NCBI RefSeq assembly: GCF_003584105.1
Contig: NZ_QXFO01000018.1
Coordinates: forward strand, 248,001 to 312,000
Direction of reading: 5' to 3'
Source of the DNA: Flagellimonas taeanensis
GTDB taxonomy: Bacteria; Bacteroidota; Bacteroidia; Flavobacteriales; Flavobacteriaceae
DNA length: 64,000 nucleotides
The translations under genes and the position numbers were made by a program. Shown piece by piece: positions 51,073 to 59,469 of the stretch (position 1 is its first letter; the number at the start of each line of letters is the position of its first letter). Below the pieces are notes generated by a model, which was not told where the DNA came from, did not search any database, and saw only the letters and a list, made by a program, of their open reading frames with translations.

Positions 51073-52427
51073 TGGGTCAAGGGGTTAAATACATGGTTTT
51101 TGGTTTGTTAACAGTTTTAGTACTATCCTGCGCCAAAGAAATTGCCCTGCCCATCAAGGCAGATTTTGAGGTTGAAGTGTTGGACAACGATTATTCTGTG
51201 CCCGTACGTGTAATGATCCACAACAAGGCCGAAGGTGCCGATACATTCCAATGGACCTTTGAAGGGGGAAAGCCGGCCACTTCCACTGATAGAAATCCAG
51301 GAACGATCATGTATGCCCGTGCAGGGGAGTATGCCATTTCGATGAAAGCCTCCAACAGGGATGGTGTTCAGGAAGTGAAGCGTTTTGATTTATTTATTGA
51401 TGAGGCGATCGTTCCTGGTTTCATTATCAATTTGGAAGGGGATGAATATGTGCCGGTGAGCATAAGCATTCAGAACACCACAAGAGGTGCAACGACCTAC
51501 AATTGGACTTTTACTGAAGGTGTACCATCAAAATCGGATGCACGGACACCTGGCAAAATTGTTTTTCAAGAGCCTGGAGACCATGTGATAAAATTGGAAG
51601 CAGGCAATGGGAGGGAAACACACATTTTTACGGACACGGTCACGGTAGCTTCTGATGTTTTTGCAGATTTTGCCATTGAACCTGTTTTTGAAGACGACGA
51701 TTTTCAGGTCCCGGTCACGTTGAACTTAGTGAACAAAAGCAAAAGTGCAACGGACTTTGAATGGACTTTTCAAACAGCTGAACCGGCTTTCAGCACAGAA
51801 ACCGACCCGACCATCATAATAACCGAACCTGGACAACATCAGCTTAAACTCAGGGCTTTCAACAGCAAGCGTAGCCATACCATCATCAAGGAGGTGACCG
51901 TTTTTGGGAACACCAATTTGAAGATTTTGGAAAATGTGGAATTGGGTATAAGTTCGTCCCACAATTCCAACCTAAAAGGCGCCCTGTATTCAACAATTAC
52001 ACGGCAAGTATATGATGCTGCCAGTGTTCCTTTGGATGATGGCAGCATTATCGATATTGCTTTTTTTGCGCTCAACCAAGACTTCAACTTCAACAAGTTT
52101 GTGTCTCCTAATGCTATCCAGGACTACACATTTGACCCTATTCCCAATGCAAAGCACACCAAGTTCATCAACCTACAGGAGTCCTGTGAGTGCGGCGCAT
52201 CACTTTCTGTTGAGGAGTTCGATACCATGGAAGATGATTCCCTTTTGATAGCATTGGGTATCGATGAAACCATGGGTGGTATTCAAGATTTTGACCACAC
52301 CGTGGTACCCCGCATCGTGCTTTTTGAAACGTGGGACGGTCGAAAAGGGGCCATCAAAATAAAGGAATTTGTACAAGCTGGAACCAATTCGCATATCGTG
52401 GTGGACATAAAAGTGCAGAAACAGTAA
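51072..52427 (+). CDS. Lipoprotein with PKD-like repeats
   Basis: 451 residues. Lipoprotein signal MGQGVKYMVFGLLTVLVLSC (Cys20). Three PKD-like beta domains follow, each with FQWTFEGGKP, YNWTFTEGVP and FEWTFQTAEP (the PKD WxFGD-like strand) ending in GEYAISMKA, GDHVIKLEA and GQHQLKLRA. A C-terminal unique domain (about 285-451) contains a CECG pair. Likely anchored to the outer membrane as a partner or scaffold of the surface cluster. ATG overlaps the TAA of the SprB-type gene. Confidence 0.85.
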   Translation: MGQGVKYMVFGLLTVLVLSCAKEIALPIKADFEVEVLDNDYSVPVRVMIHNKAEGADTFQWTFEGGKPATSTDRNPGTIMYARAGEYAISMKASNRDGVQEVKRFDLFIDEAIVPGFIINLEGDEYVPVSISIQNTTRGATTYNWTFTEGVPSKSDARTPGKIVFQEPGDHVIKLEAGNGRETHIFTDTVTVASDVFADFAIEPVFEDDDFQVPVTLNLVNKSKSATDFEWTFQTAEPAFSTETDPTIIITEPGQHQLKLRAFNSKRSHTIIKEVTVFGNTNLKILENVELGISSSHNSNLKGALYSTITRQVYDAASVPLDDGSIIDIAFFALNQDFNFNKFVSPNAIQDYTFDPIPNAKHTKFINLQESCECGASLSVEEFDTMEDDSLLIALGIDETMGGIQDFDHTVVPRIVLFETWDGRKGAIKIKEFVQAGTNSHIVVDIKVQKQ

Positions 52428-52444
52428 TCAAAGGACAATAATCA

Positions 52445-54760
52445 ATGAACAACCAAACAATGTCAATCAATCTGGGAAGTGTCATTCTGAACGTAGTGAA
52501 GAATCTCTTATGGTCTCAAACCAATTATAGGATCTACGCATCACTTTTAAAAGGACTGCTCATTGTATATTGTTTATTGCACCCTGTATGGGCAACCGCC
52601 CAAATCTACCCCGTACAGGTGACCCCGCAATTGGTCCCACCGTACAGTTTCAAACTCTCCGACTATGCCACCACGACCCAGGAAAAACTGTTCGTCAACC
52701 TGTTGCTCACAGACGCGCGTGAATCCGGACGGCAGGTACGCCTGAAAATGTTCGTGGAAGGCCCCGGGATGAAGTTCCAGACACTGGACTTTGTTTCCGG
52801 CATGCTGCCCATCATACTGGATGGTGGGGTGAACCAACGCTTGACCAATCTCGACCTGCAACCCTATTTTAACCTGAACAACCTGGTGGGGATAACGCCC
52901 AAACAGTACGGACAACAGTTGCCCGAAGGGCAATACCGTTTCTGCTTTGAGGTCTATGACCAATTCTCGGGCCAGCGCATCTCCAACCGCAGCTGTGCCA
53001 ACATCTTTCTGGTGCTCAACGACCCGCCCCTGCTCAACGTTCCCTTCCGTGGCGATCTGGTCACGGCCACGGACCCACAGAACCTTGTCTTCAACTGGAC
53101 GCCCAGGCATTTCAACGCAGGGGCGGTACAGTACGAGTTCACCCTGAAGGAACTCTGGGACACGGGCATGGACCCACAGGCCGCCTTTTTGGCCAGTCCA
53201 CCGCTGTACCAGACCACCACCTTTGCCAACACGCTGCATTACGGTCCCGCGCAGATGCAGTTGTTGGAAGGAAAGACCTACGGTTGGCAGGTCAGGGCCT
53301 TTGTGGGCGATGGCATCACCGACACCTCTTTGTTCCGCAACAACGGGCTGAGCGAGGTCTACCATTTTGCCTACCGTGCCGATTGCCATCCGCCCCGGTT
53401 TGTACTGTCCGAGGCACAGAACTCCCAAACGGTGAAGATCGGTTGGCAGATGGGCGAGCATGTGCGCTACAGGGTGCAGTACCGTAAAAAGGGCCATGGG
53501 GACAGCGACTGGTTCGGGCTGTGGTCGCAAGGGAACGAGGCCACCATCCGCAACATGGAGGCAGGCACCGTTTACGAGTTCAGGGTGGGTGGGGACTGTG
53601 CCCCCCTCTTGGTCTCCCTACCTACGGCAGGCGGGCCCAAAGGGGAAGAAGGACTTGCTTTTTCTTCGATACACGAATTTACCACTCCGAGCGAGGACGA
53701 GATGGCCTATTATAACTGTGGCATCCCGCCCGAGATCGAGATCAAGAACCAAGAGCCGTTGCAGAACCTTGGGGTGAACGAGGTGTTCACGGCGGGCGAC
53801 TTTCCCATAATTGTAAAATATGTGGACTATTTGAGTGAGGGCAGGTTCAGTGGTTGGGGCACTATTACGGTACCTTATTTGGCCGATACCAACATACGGG
53901 TGGAATTCGACAACATCAAGATCAATACCGATTACCAACTGGTGGAGGGCATGATACAGACCAGCTACGACCCCAATTGGTCGGGTGTTGTGGATGTGGA
54001 TCAGGCGATTGCGGATATAAAAATGACTTTGGAGCAATTGGTTGAACTACTGTCCAACATAGGAATCGACAGTGCCACGGGGGAGAATATCAAAAAGCTG
54101 ACCGAAATGCTGGTGCAACAAGCCCAAGCAGAACTTCCACAACCCATTACCGGAAAAATACAAGCAGCTACTGACAAAATGAATTCAGCCAAGGAACAAT
54201 ATGATTCAGCAATGGAAAGCGGAAATCAAGAGCTGGTCAGTCAGGCAAAAAATGATTTTAAAGCGGCACAAAAGGAACTTAAAGATGCAGAAAAAGAACG
54301 AAATGACTTTTTAAAGGCCTATGCTTCAATCATCAAAGAAGCTTTGAAAGAGATTGTGAAGGAAAGTGATGATAGTTTGAACAATGGGCTGAATAAATAT
54401 GGAGAAGAAGACATTGTTGTAAAGGAGACAGACGGAAATCTTGAATTGACAAGTTCCAGTTTAGACCAACTTTCAAATGTATTGCAACCCGAAGCATCCA
54501 CAACAACCGAGCAGGAACTTACAGGGCATTTTGAATATGAACGCTGGAAAATGCTGAACCACATCGCCACAAACCTGCAAACGGACGAAGGTACCCAAGA
54601 ACTGGGCAACTTGTTGGAAAATGAAGGAAAAAAGCTGGGGGTGTACATCTATGACCGATTGGAAGATGGAGCAAAAAAAGGAGACCTCGTCACCGAAATA
54701 AAAGAACTGATCATCCAAACCATAACCGAAAAGATTGCCCTATCCACCAAACTCTTTTGA
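52445..54760 (+). CDS. Exported FN3 protein resembling TANFOR-domain family, coiled-coil tail
   Basis: 771 residues. An unusual N-terminus (about 1-50) is partly encoded by an interspersed repeat (52480-52510; SVILNVVKNL) before the hydrophobic LLIVYCLLHPVWATA signal. Then IYPVQVTPQLVPPYSFKLSDYA starts a beta-rich domain (about 55-200) that resembles, from memory, the TANFOR type known in Bacteroidota clusters; FN3-like domains follow (about 200-420). From about residue 510 the protein becomes helical and rich in Glu, Lys and Gln (coiled coil), with very different base composition: high G+C upstream, low downstream. The tail looks like a swapped module. Confidence 0.78.
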   Translation: MNNQTMSINLGSVILNVVKNLLWSQTNYRIYASLLKGLLIVYCLLHPVWATAQIYPVQVTPQLVPPYSFKLSDYATTTQEKLFVNLLLTDARESGRQVRLKMFVEGPGMKFQTLDFVSGMLPIILDGGVNQRLTNLDLQPYFNLNNLVGITPKQYGQQLPEGQYRFCFEVYDQFSGQRISNRSCANIFLVLNDPPLLNVPFRGDLVTATDPQNLVFNWTPRHFNAGAVQYEFTLKELWDTGMDPQAAFLASPPLYQTTTFANTLHYGPAQMQLLEGKTYGWQVRAFVGDGITDTSLFRNNGLSEVYHFAYRADCHPPRFVLSEAQNSQTVKIGWQMGEHVRYRVQYRKKGHGDSDWFGLWSQGNEATIRNMEAGTVYEFRVGGDCAPLLVSLPTAGGPKGEEGLAFSSIHEFTTPSEDEMAYYNCGIPPEIEIKNQEPLQNLGVNEVFTAGDFPIIVKYVDYLSEGRFSGWGTITVPYLADTNIRVEFDNIKINTDYQLVEGMIQTSYDPNWSGVVDVDQAIADIKMTLEQLVELLSNIGIDSATGENIKKLTEMLVQQAQAELPQPITGKIQAATDKMNSAKEQYDSAMESGNQELVSQAKNDFKAAQKELKDAEKERNDFLKAYASIIKEALKEIVKESDDSLNNGLNKYGEEDIVVKETDGNLELTSSSLDQLSNVLQPEASTTTEQELTGHFEYERWKMLNHIATNLQTDEGTQELGNLLENEGKKLGVYIYDRLEDGAKKGDLVTEIKELIIQTITEKIALSTKLF
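52480..52510. repeat. Flavobacterial interspersed repeat (TGTCATTCTGAACGTAGTGA...)
   Basis: Matches a short repeat I recognise as scattered through many Bacteroidota genomes (TGTCATTCTGA-CG-AGTGAAGAATCT). It sits inside the first codons of the 52445 gene. Confidence 0.65.
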
Positions 54761-54762
54761 AA

Positions 54763-56259
54763 ATGAAGAACTTGACCACACTTATTGTTGTATGCGCAGG
54801 ATTTTTGTGCCATGCGTTCCCAAAACCCAAGGACACCATATATACCAATGTTGAATCATTCATGAAAGAAGTGAGAACCACCCACAGGCAGACAGCGACC
54901 TACTATTTAGTACTGAAGGACGGGGACGACAAAGAGGTAAAGGTACGGGTGGACCTAAAAAAGATGGACGCGGAGATACCCCTCTATAAATCCAGCGCAT
55001 TGGACTTAAAAAAACTTGTGGAATTAAAAGAAAAGAGTTTGGAAGCGCCTATGAAAAAATTTGCTGAATTTAAGGTGAAGCTGGATGCGTGGAAAAGTGT
55101 GAACAATGAAGTAAATGTTTTAAAAGCTGAAATTAAAAACCTAAAAAAGGGAGATAGCCTCAAATGGGATACCAAGTCTATTGATTCCATACAGGGAATT
55201 ATTAAACAGAAAGAATTGCAAAAAGACCAAAAAGATAAAGAATACAATGATGTATTTATTGAATATGAAAAAATGATAAGTGATGTGTTGGGCGATTTAA
55301 AGACTCAATACAACGCGAGATTATCATCTGCCATAGAGGAAGCCTACCACAAACTTGAAAATACCGAAACCGTTTTTTTAAGTGCCCAAGATGCTCCCAC
55401 GTGGCACGATGTTCGGATAAACCTGATCAAATTGGATGCACGTCGTCCCATGCAGGTAAATTATGTGGGGCGTAGTGCCAAAAAAGTTACGGAGAACATT
55501 TCGGCGGGAAAATTTTACTACATACTGCATTTTGCGGAATTTGGAATCTACTTCCCCGATAAAGTACAAGCCATCATTGATGATATTAAGGAAAAAGAAA
55601 TGAGGTTGAATCCTTTTCTTATTGAAGAACGTTTTGCACTCGTTTGTGATGATCAAGATAGAACCCAGGACCATATTAATGTGGTGACCAACCCTTGGGA
55701 TTATAATTTAAAAAAGGAAGAGGATATAATTGCTTTGGCTTTAAATGAAATGCTTATTATTGCCGAGGCCCATATACCCTATGAACAGGAAAGCAATAAC
55801 CCACCCGATTATATGAGGACCGCTGAAACAGATGAAGCCTTGGCAAAGATGGACTGTAGTGAGTTTGTTAGCCGCTATTTAAAGGCTTTGGGATTGTTTG
55901 ATGAAGTGCCTTATTTTCATACAGGACAAATGGCTTCAGATGATTTTCAGGACGAGTTTCATGAAAAGTTAGTATTTGTTGAAGGGAGTGCCAGTCCTAC
56001 ATTTAAAGAAATTCAAGCTGGAGACATCTTTTTATGGCGTGATAATAAAAGGGATCCACCAGCAGGTCATACAGGTGTGGTCAAATCTTTTGATTCTGTT
56101 ACGGGAAATGTTGAGATTTTAGAGGCATTAGTATGGAGTGGTGGAAAAAACGATGATATCTGTAAAAATTGCACAAGATTATCAACTTATAAATACAATA
56201 GTAATACATTAAACGGACATGAAGGATGGATTGGATACTTTCGTCCCTTGGTAGATTAA
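54763..56259 (+). CDS. Coiled-coil protein with C-terminal NlpC/P60-like cysteine hydrolase
   Basis: 498 residues from ATG 54763 with signal peptide (MKNLTTLIVVCAGFLCHAF). A middle coiled coil (about 75-195) is rich in Lys and Glu. The C-terminal 150 residues resemble papain-like NlpC/P60 or CHAP peptidases: MDCSEFVSRYLKALGL gives the nucleophile Cys, GDIFLWRDNKRDPPAGHTGVVKSF the His, and a downstream acidic residue follows. Such enzymes cut peptidoglycan stem peptides. AT-rich compared with the gene before; the ATG follows the previous TGA by 2 bases. Two lipoprotein genes follow, as an immunity-like pair might. Confidence 0.75.
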   Translation: MKNLTTLIVVCAGFLCHAFPKPKDTIYTNVESFMKEVRTTHRQTATYYLVLKDGDDKEVKVRVDLKKMDAEIPLYKSSALDLKKLVELKEKSLEAPMKKFAEFKVKLDAWKSVNNEVNVLKAEIKNLKKGDSLKWDTKSIDSIQGIIKQKELQKDQKDKEYNDVFIEYEKMISDVLGDLKTQYNARLSSAIEEAYHKLENTETVFLSAQDAPTWHDVRINLIKLDARRPMQVNYVGRSAKKVTENISAGKFYYILHFAEFGIYFPDKVQAIIDDIKEKEMRLNPFLIEERFALVCDDQDRTQDHINVVTNPWDYNLKKEEDIIALALNEMLIIAEAHIPYEQESNNPPDYMRTAETDEALAKMDCSEFVSRYLKALGLFDEVPYFHTGQMASDDFQDEFHEKLVFVEGSASPTFKEIQAGDIFLWRDNKRDPPAGHTGVVKSFDSVTGNVEILEALVWSGGKNDDICKNCTRLSTYKYNSNTLNGHEGWIGYFRPLVD

Positions 56260-56269
56260 AATAGAAACA

Positions 56270-56896
56270 ATGAGAAAGATTAAAAACATAGTGATTATAT
56301 TTTTTTTTGGCGTACTAACTTCATGTGGGCAAAACAAAAAAGCTAGTATTGAAATCAAAAAACTTCCAAATAATTTTTTAAATAGTGCAGGTAATATTTC
56401 GGCAAATACTAAGGGAATAATTCATCTGGATGCTGAATACTCTGTAAAAAACAATAAAACGGGTAACGCCGATATTTATTTGATCCATAAGAAAGGAGGT
56501 GACTGGTGGATTGAGCAAGCAAAAAAGAATTTTCCTAAAAGCATTGTTTCAAGAAATAGATATGCCAAACAAATAATTGCTCAAGATTCTAAAGCCCTTA
56601 ATGATTATAATAAATGGGCATTCTTTATTGATAAAAAATATCTTGAAACTAAATCGGAATCTGCAGAGGGAGGGGAATTCACTTCTCATTACCCAAAAAA
56701 GAATTCTGAAATAACAGTAGTTCTGTTTGAACAAAAAGCAGGAGACACAGAGTGGGTGGCTATTGATAGCGTTACATACAATACCGATAGTAATGGAAAT
56801 GAAGTAGAGACCAGAGATAAGAAAGGAAGCTATTATTTGTCTTCAGAATGGGAGATTAATTTCATAGAAGAGAAAATTAAAGAAAGTAATAAATGA
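56270..56896 (+). CDS. Lipoprotein, paralogue 1 (possible immunity-like)
   Basis: 208 residues, lipoprotein signal with lipobox LTSC. Shares with the next gene IHKKGGDWWIEQAKKNFP, LNDYNKWAFFIDKKYLE and FEQKAGDTEWVAIDSV. Very AT-rich (14/60 G+C in one line counted). No named domain is recognised. ATGA overlap with the paralogue. The tandem position right after a secreted hydrolase is typical of immunity proteins, but this is only suggested by context. Confidence 0.7.
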   Translation: MRKIKNIVIIFFFGVLTSCGQNKKASIEIKKLPNNFLNSAGNISANTKGIIHLDAEYSVKNNKTGNADIYLIHKKGGDWWIEQAKKNFPKSIVSRNRYAKQIIAQDSKALNDYNKWAFFIDKKYLETKSESAEGGEFTSHYPKKNSEITVVLFEQKAGDTEWVAIDSVTYNTDSNGNEVETRDKKGSYYLSSEWEINFIEEKIKESNK

Positions 56897-57513
56897 TAAG
56901 GAAAGTTTTGATTTTATCATTTATTGTCTTTTGTACAAATGCTTGTTTACATTCTACAAAAGAAAAGATAGAAAACTATGCTCCAATGGATTTTATGGAG
57001 TATAATGGAGATTTAAGTTTCTCAGGAAGTAGTGGTGACGGCATTGTATATTTTAGGTGCTATCATGGCTATTCTGATGGTTCAGAAAACCCTTATGGAA
57101 ACGCCAGAGTTTATATGATACATAAAAATGGAGGAAATTGGTGGATGAAACAAGCCAAAAAAGAATACCCCGAGATGACCTATCCTGAAGATTGGTTTGT
57201 GGAAGATTTGTACAAAAATCAAGATTTAACAAAGTTGAATGACTATCACAAATGGGCGTTCTACATTGATAAAAAGTATTTGAAGGCAGAGACTTCAGGA
57301 GGAGGTGAAAAGGACGTTGTTTATACTTCGTATCATCCAACCTATCCACATACAGTAATATTATATGAGCAAAAAGCAGGGTCGGACAAATGGGTAGAGA
57401 TTGACAGGAAGACCCTCCATTCAGAAGAAGAAAAAATTAAAGAGAAGTGCGAATGGGAGTGGGGATTTTACAACAATAAACTGAAGGAACTCAATGAAAA
57501 ATTTAAAGAATAA
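56893..57513 (+). CDS. Lipoprotein, paralogue 2 (possible immunity-like)
   Basis: 206 residues, lipoprotein signal ending FCTNAC. Same core as the preceding gene: IHKNGGNWWMKQAKKEYPE, LNDYHKWAFYIDKKYLKA, YEQKAGSDKWVEIDRK. The N-terminal third differs strongly. AT-rich. It overlaps the first copy by four bases (ATGA). After its stop a tiny hydrophobic ORF and an interspersed repeat follow, possibly marking the cassette edge. Confidence 0.7.
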   Translation: MIRKVLILSFIVFCTNACLHSTKEKIENYAPMDFMEYNGDLSFSGSSGDGIVYFRCYHGYSDGSENPYGNARVYMIHKNGGNWWMKQAKKEYPEMTYPEDWFVEDLYKNQDLTKLNDYHKWAFYIDKKYLKAETSGGGEKDVVYTSYHPTYPHTVILYEQKAGSDKWVEIDRKTLHSEEEKIKEKCEWEWGFYNNKLKELNEKFKE

Positions 57514-57517
57514 ATCA

Positions 57518-57559
57518 ATGATTGTTCTAATATCTTTTTTATTGATTGCTTTATTCTAA
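57518..57559 (+). pseudogene. Signal-peptide-like fragment, possible gene remnant
   Basis: Thirteen codons MIVLISFLLIALF then TAA, 4 bases after paralogue 2. It resembles the start of a third lipoprotein cut off just where the interspersed repeat begins. It could equally be chance. Confidence 0.25.
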
Positions 57560-57560
57560 C

Positions 57561-57594
57561 GCGAGTACCTGCACTGAGCTTGCCGGAGTGTCAT
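57561..57594. repeat. Interspersed repeat (CTGCACTGAGCTTGCCGGAGTG)
   Basis: Close to a short Bacteroidota intergenic repeat (CACTGAGCTTGTCGAAGTG) with hairpin potential CACT...AGTG. The rest of this 179-base gap holds no clear promoter. Confidence 0.5.
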
Positions 57595-57692
57595 ACCTAT
57601 ATCTAAAAGAGAGACAATAAAAAATCCATCAACCTCAAAAATAAAAACTATGAAAACATAATTCAAAATCAAGACCAAATCCTAACCTACTT

Positions 57693-59408
57693 ATGCCAAT
57701 TTTAAAAGCGGCCAAATCTTGGCTTATGCTGTCTTTTCTCTTTTTTGTCACTGTCACATTTGCCCAAACTGTTGACCTCGAGACTTTGGGCAAGGGCAAG
57801 GCCTTCAAATTGGGCGGCGGCATTTCTTCCAACGGCGTTTTTTACAGCTCCGGCCAAGCCTCGGGCAGGGAACCGTTCACGTACTTTTTGCAGGGCAATC
57901 TGAACATTTCGTTCTATCAGTTCGGTATGCCCATCAGCTACAGTTGGTCCAACCAAGGGGAACAGTTGAGCTATAATTTGCCCTTCAACTTCAACCGATT
58001 GAGCCTGCATCCCAAATACAAATGGGTACAGGGGCACATCGGGGATGTGGCCATGACTTTTTCACCCTACACATTGAACGGACATCAATTTACGGGAGGA
58101 GGAGTGGAACTTACCCCCAACGGGCCTTGGAAGGTTAGTCTTATGGCAGGTCGATTGCTGAAGGCCACCGAAGATGATGGGAACGAGCAGACCGTCCCTG
58201 CTTTCCAACGTATGGGTTATGGTCTGAAATTGGGTTACGAAAAAGAACAATACGCCATGGCAGTGACCACTTTTTACGCCAAGGACAATAGCAACTCGAT
58301 TGCCATAGTTCCAGAGGAAAAAGGAGTGACACCCAAGGAGAATATGGTAGTAAGCGTCGAAGGATCGTACAAGCTCATGGAAGATCTTCAGGTAAGGGCG
58401 GAATATGCTTCTTCGGCCATTACCAAGGATCTTCGTGCCGATGTATTGGACACGGGCAGTGGCCTTGCCGGCCTCTTTCTCAGGAACAGGGCTTCCACCG
58501 AATATTATAATGCTCTACGAACCGATGTGGATTATACGTTTGGTAAGTCCGGTCTTGGGGTGGGCTATGAGCGCATCGATCCAGGGTACGAAACCTTGGG
58601 GGCCTATTTTTTCAACAACGACTTTGAGAACATCACGTTGAACGGAAGCACCACCGTGTTTGACAATACATTGAATCTCGCTTTCAACATCGGCTACCAA
58701 CAGGATAATCTGGAGAACCAAAAGCAACAGGCCAGCAACAGAACTGTGGGAGCGGTGAACGTAGCCTATAATGCCTCGGAAAGATTGGCCATAACTGCTT
58801 CATATTCCAATTTCACCACCTTTACCAATTCCAGATTGGATCAGTTTGAGGTAATCAACGACGACAATTTGTTGGATGATACAGCCAAGACATTGAACTA
58901 TAGGCAACTTTCCCGGAATGCCAACGTGAACATCAATTACCTGTTTTCCAAAAACGAACAGGTCCAACAGAACTTGAACCTTAACTATGCCTTGGCCGAT
59001 GTGTCCAACGAAGAGGATGGCGTAGTGAGGATAGGGAATGCGTCCACGTTCCACAACGGGAATGTTTCCTACACGTTGGGACTTCCGAACAGGGGCATGA
59101 ACCTTACCGCTGCCCTGAATGGCACTTTGAACACCATCGGGGTGGAGGATTCTACCACATGGGGACCTACCTTGAACATCAACCAAAAGTTTCTGGACAA
59201 TACGTTGAACGCCAATTTTGGGGCCTCGTACAACACAAGTACTTCAGACATGACACGGAGCCAGATCACCAACCTTAGGGCCAATGCCTCTTATGTATTG
59301 AAGAAGAGGCATAGTTTTCACCTGAACCTTATTCAACTGTTCAAGAACCTTTCCACGGGAAGTACCAGTGAGCTGACCCTTACCTTTGGACACAGCTATA
59401 CGTTCTGA
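57693..59408 (+). CDS. Outer-membrane beta-barrel protein
   Basis: 571 residues, signal peptide (SWLMLSFLFFVTVTFAQ) and then regularly alternating amphipathic strands with aromatic girdles to the end, terminating in a C-terminal Phe (TFGHSYTF) as barrel proteins do. An estimated 22-28 strands. Not a TonB-dependent receptor (no plug), not PorP/SprF by length or motif. It closes the surface cluster and could be the export or anchoring channel for its products. The 179-base gap before it has no clear promoter, so it may be read with the cluster. Base composition is back to the local normal. Confidence 0.82.
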   Translation: MPILKAAKSWLMLSFLFFVTVTFAQTVDLETLGKGKAFKLGGGISSNGVFYSSGQASGREPFTYFLQGNLNISFYQFGMPISYSWSNQGEQLSYNLPFNFNRLSLHPKYKWVQGHIGDVAMTFSPYTLNGHQFTGGGVELTPNGPWKVSLMAGRLLKATEDDGNEQTVPAFQRMGYGLKLGYEKEQYAMAVTTFYAKDNSNSIAIVPEEKGVTPKENMVVSVEGSYKLMEDLQVRAEYASSAITKDLRADVLDTGSGLAGLFLRNRASTEYYNALRTDVDYTFGKSGLGVGYERIDPGYETLGAYFFNNDFENITLNGSTTVFDNTLNLAFNIGYQQDNLENQKQQASNRTVGAVNVAYNASERLAITASYSNFTTFTNSRLDQFEVINDDNLLDDTAKTLNYRQLSRNANVNINYLFSKNEQVQQNLNLNYALADVSNEEDGVVRIGNASTFHNGNVSYTLGLPNRGMNLTAALNGTLNTIGVEDSTTWGPTLNINQKFLDNTLNANFGASYNTSTSDMTRSQITNLRANASYVLKKRHSFHLNLIQLFKNLSTGSTSELTLTFGHSYTF

Positions 59409-59418
59409 TAAGGTAAAC

Positions 59419-59447
59419 AAAAGGCCCTTATTTTATAAGGGCCTTTT
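59419..59447 (+). terminator. Bidirectional rho-independent terminator
   Basis: AAAAGGCCCTTA-(TTTTA)-TAAGGGCCTTTT, 12-bp perfect stem, serving both the barrel gene and the convergent M28 peptidase gene. Confidence 0.88.
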
Positions 59448-59469
59448 ACTTTTCTGGTGCTGTAAAATC

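Noticed and set aside
52574..53530. A 318-codon open frame on the minus strand under the TANFOR-like gene.
   Set aside because: It lies in the most G+C-rich part, where stop codons are rare, is fully antisense to a recognisable exported protein, and has no recognisable domain.
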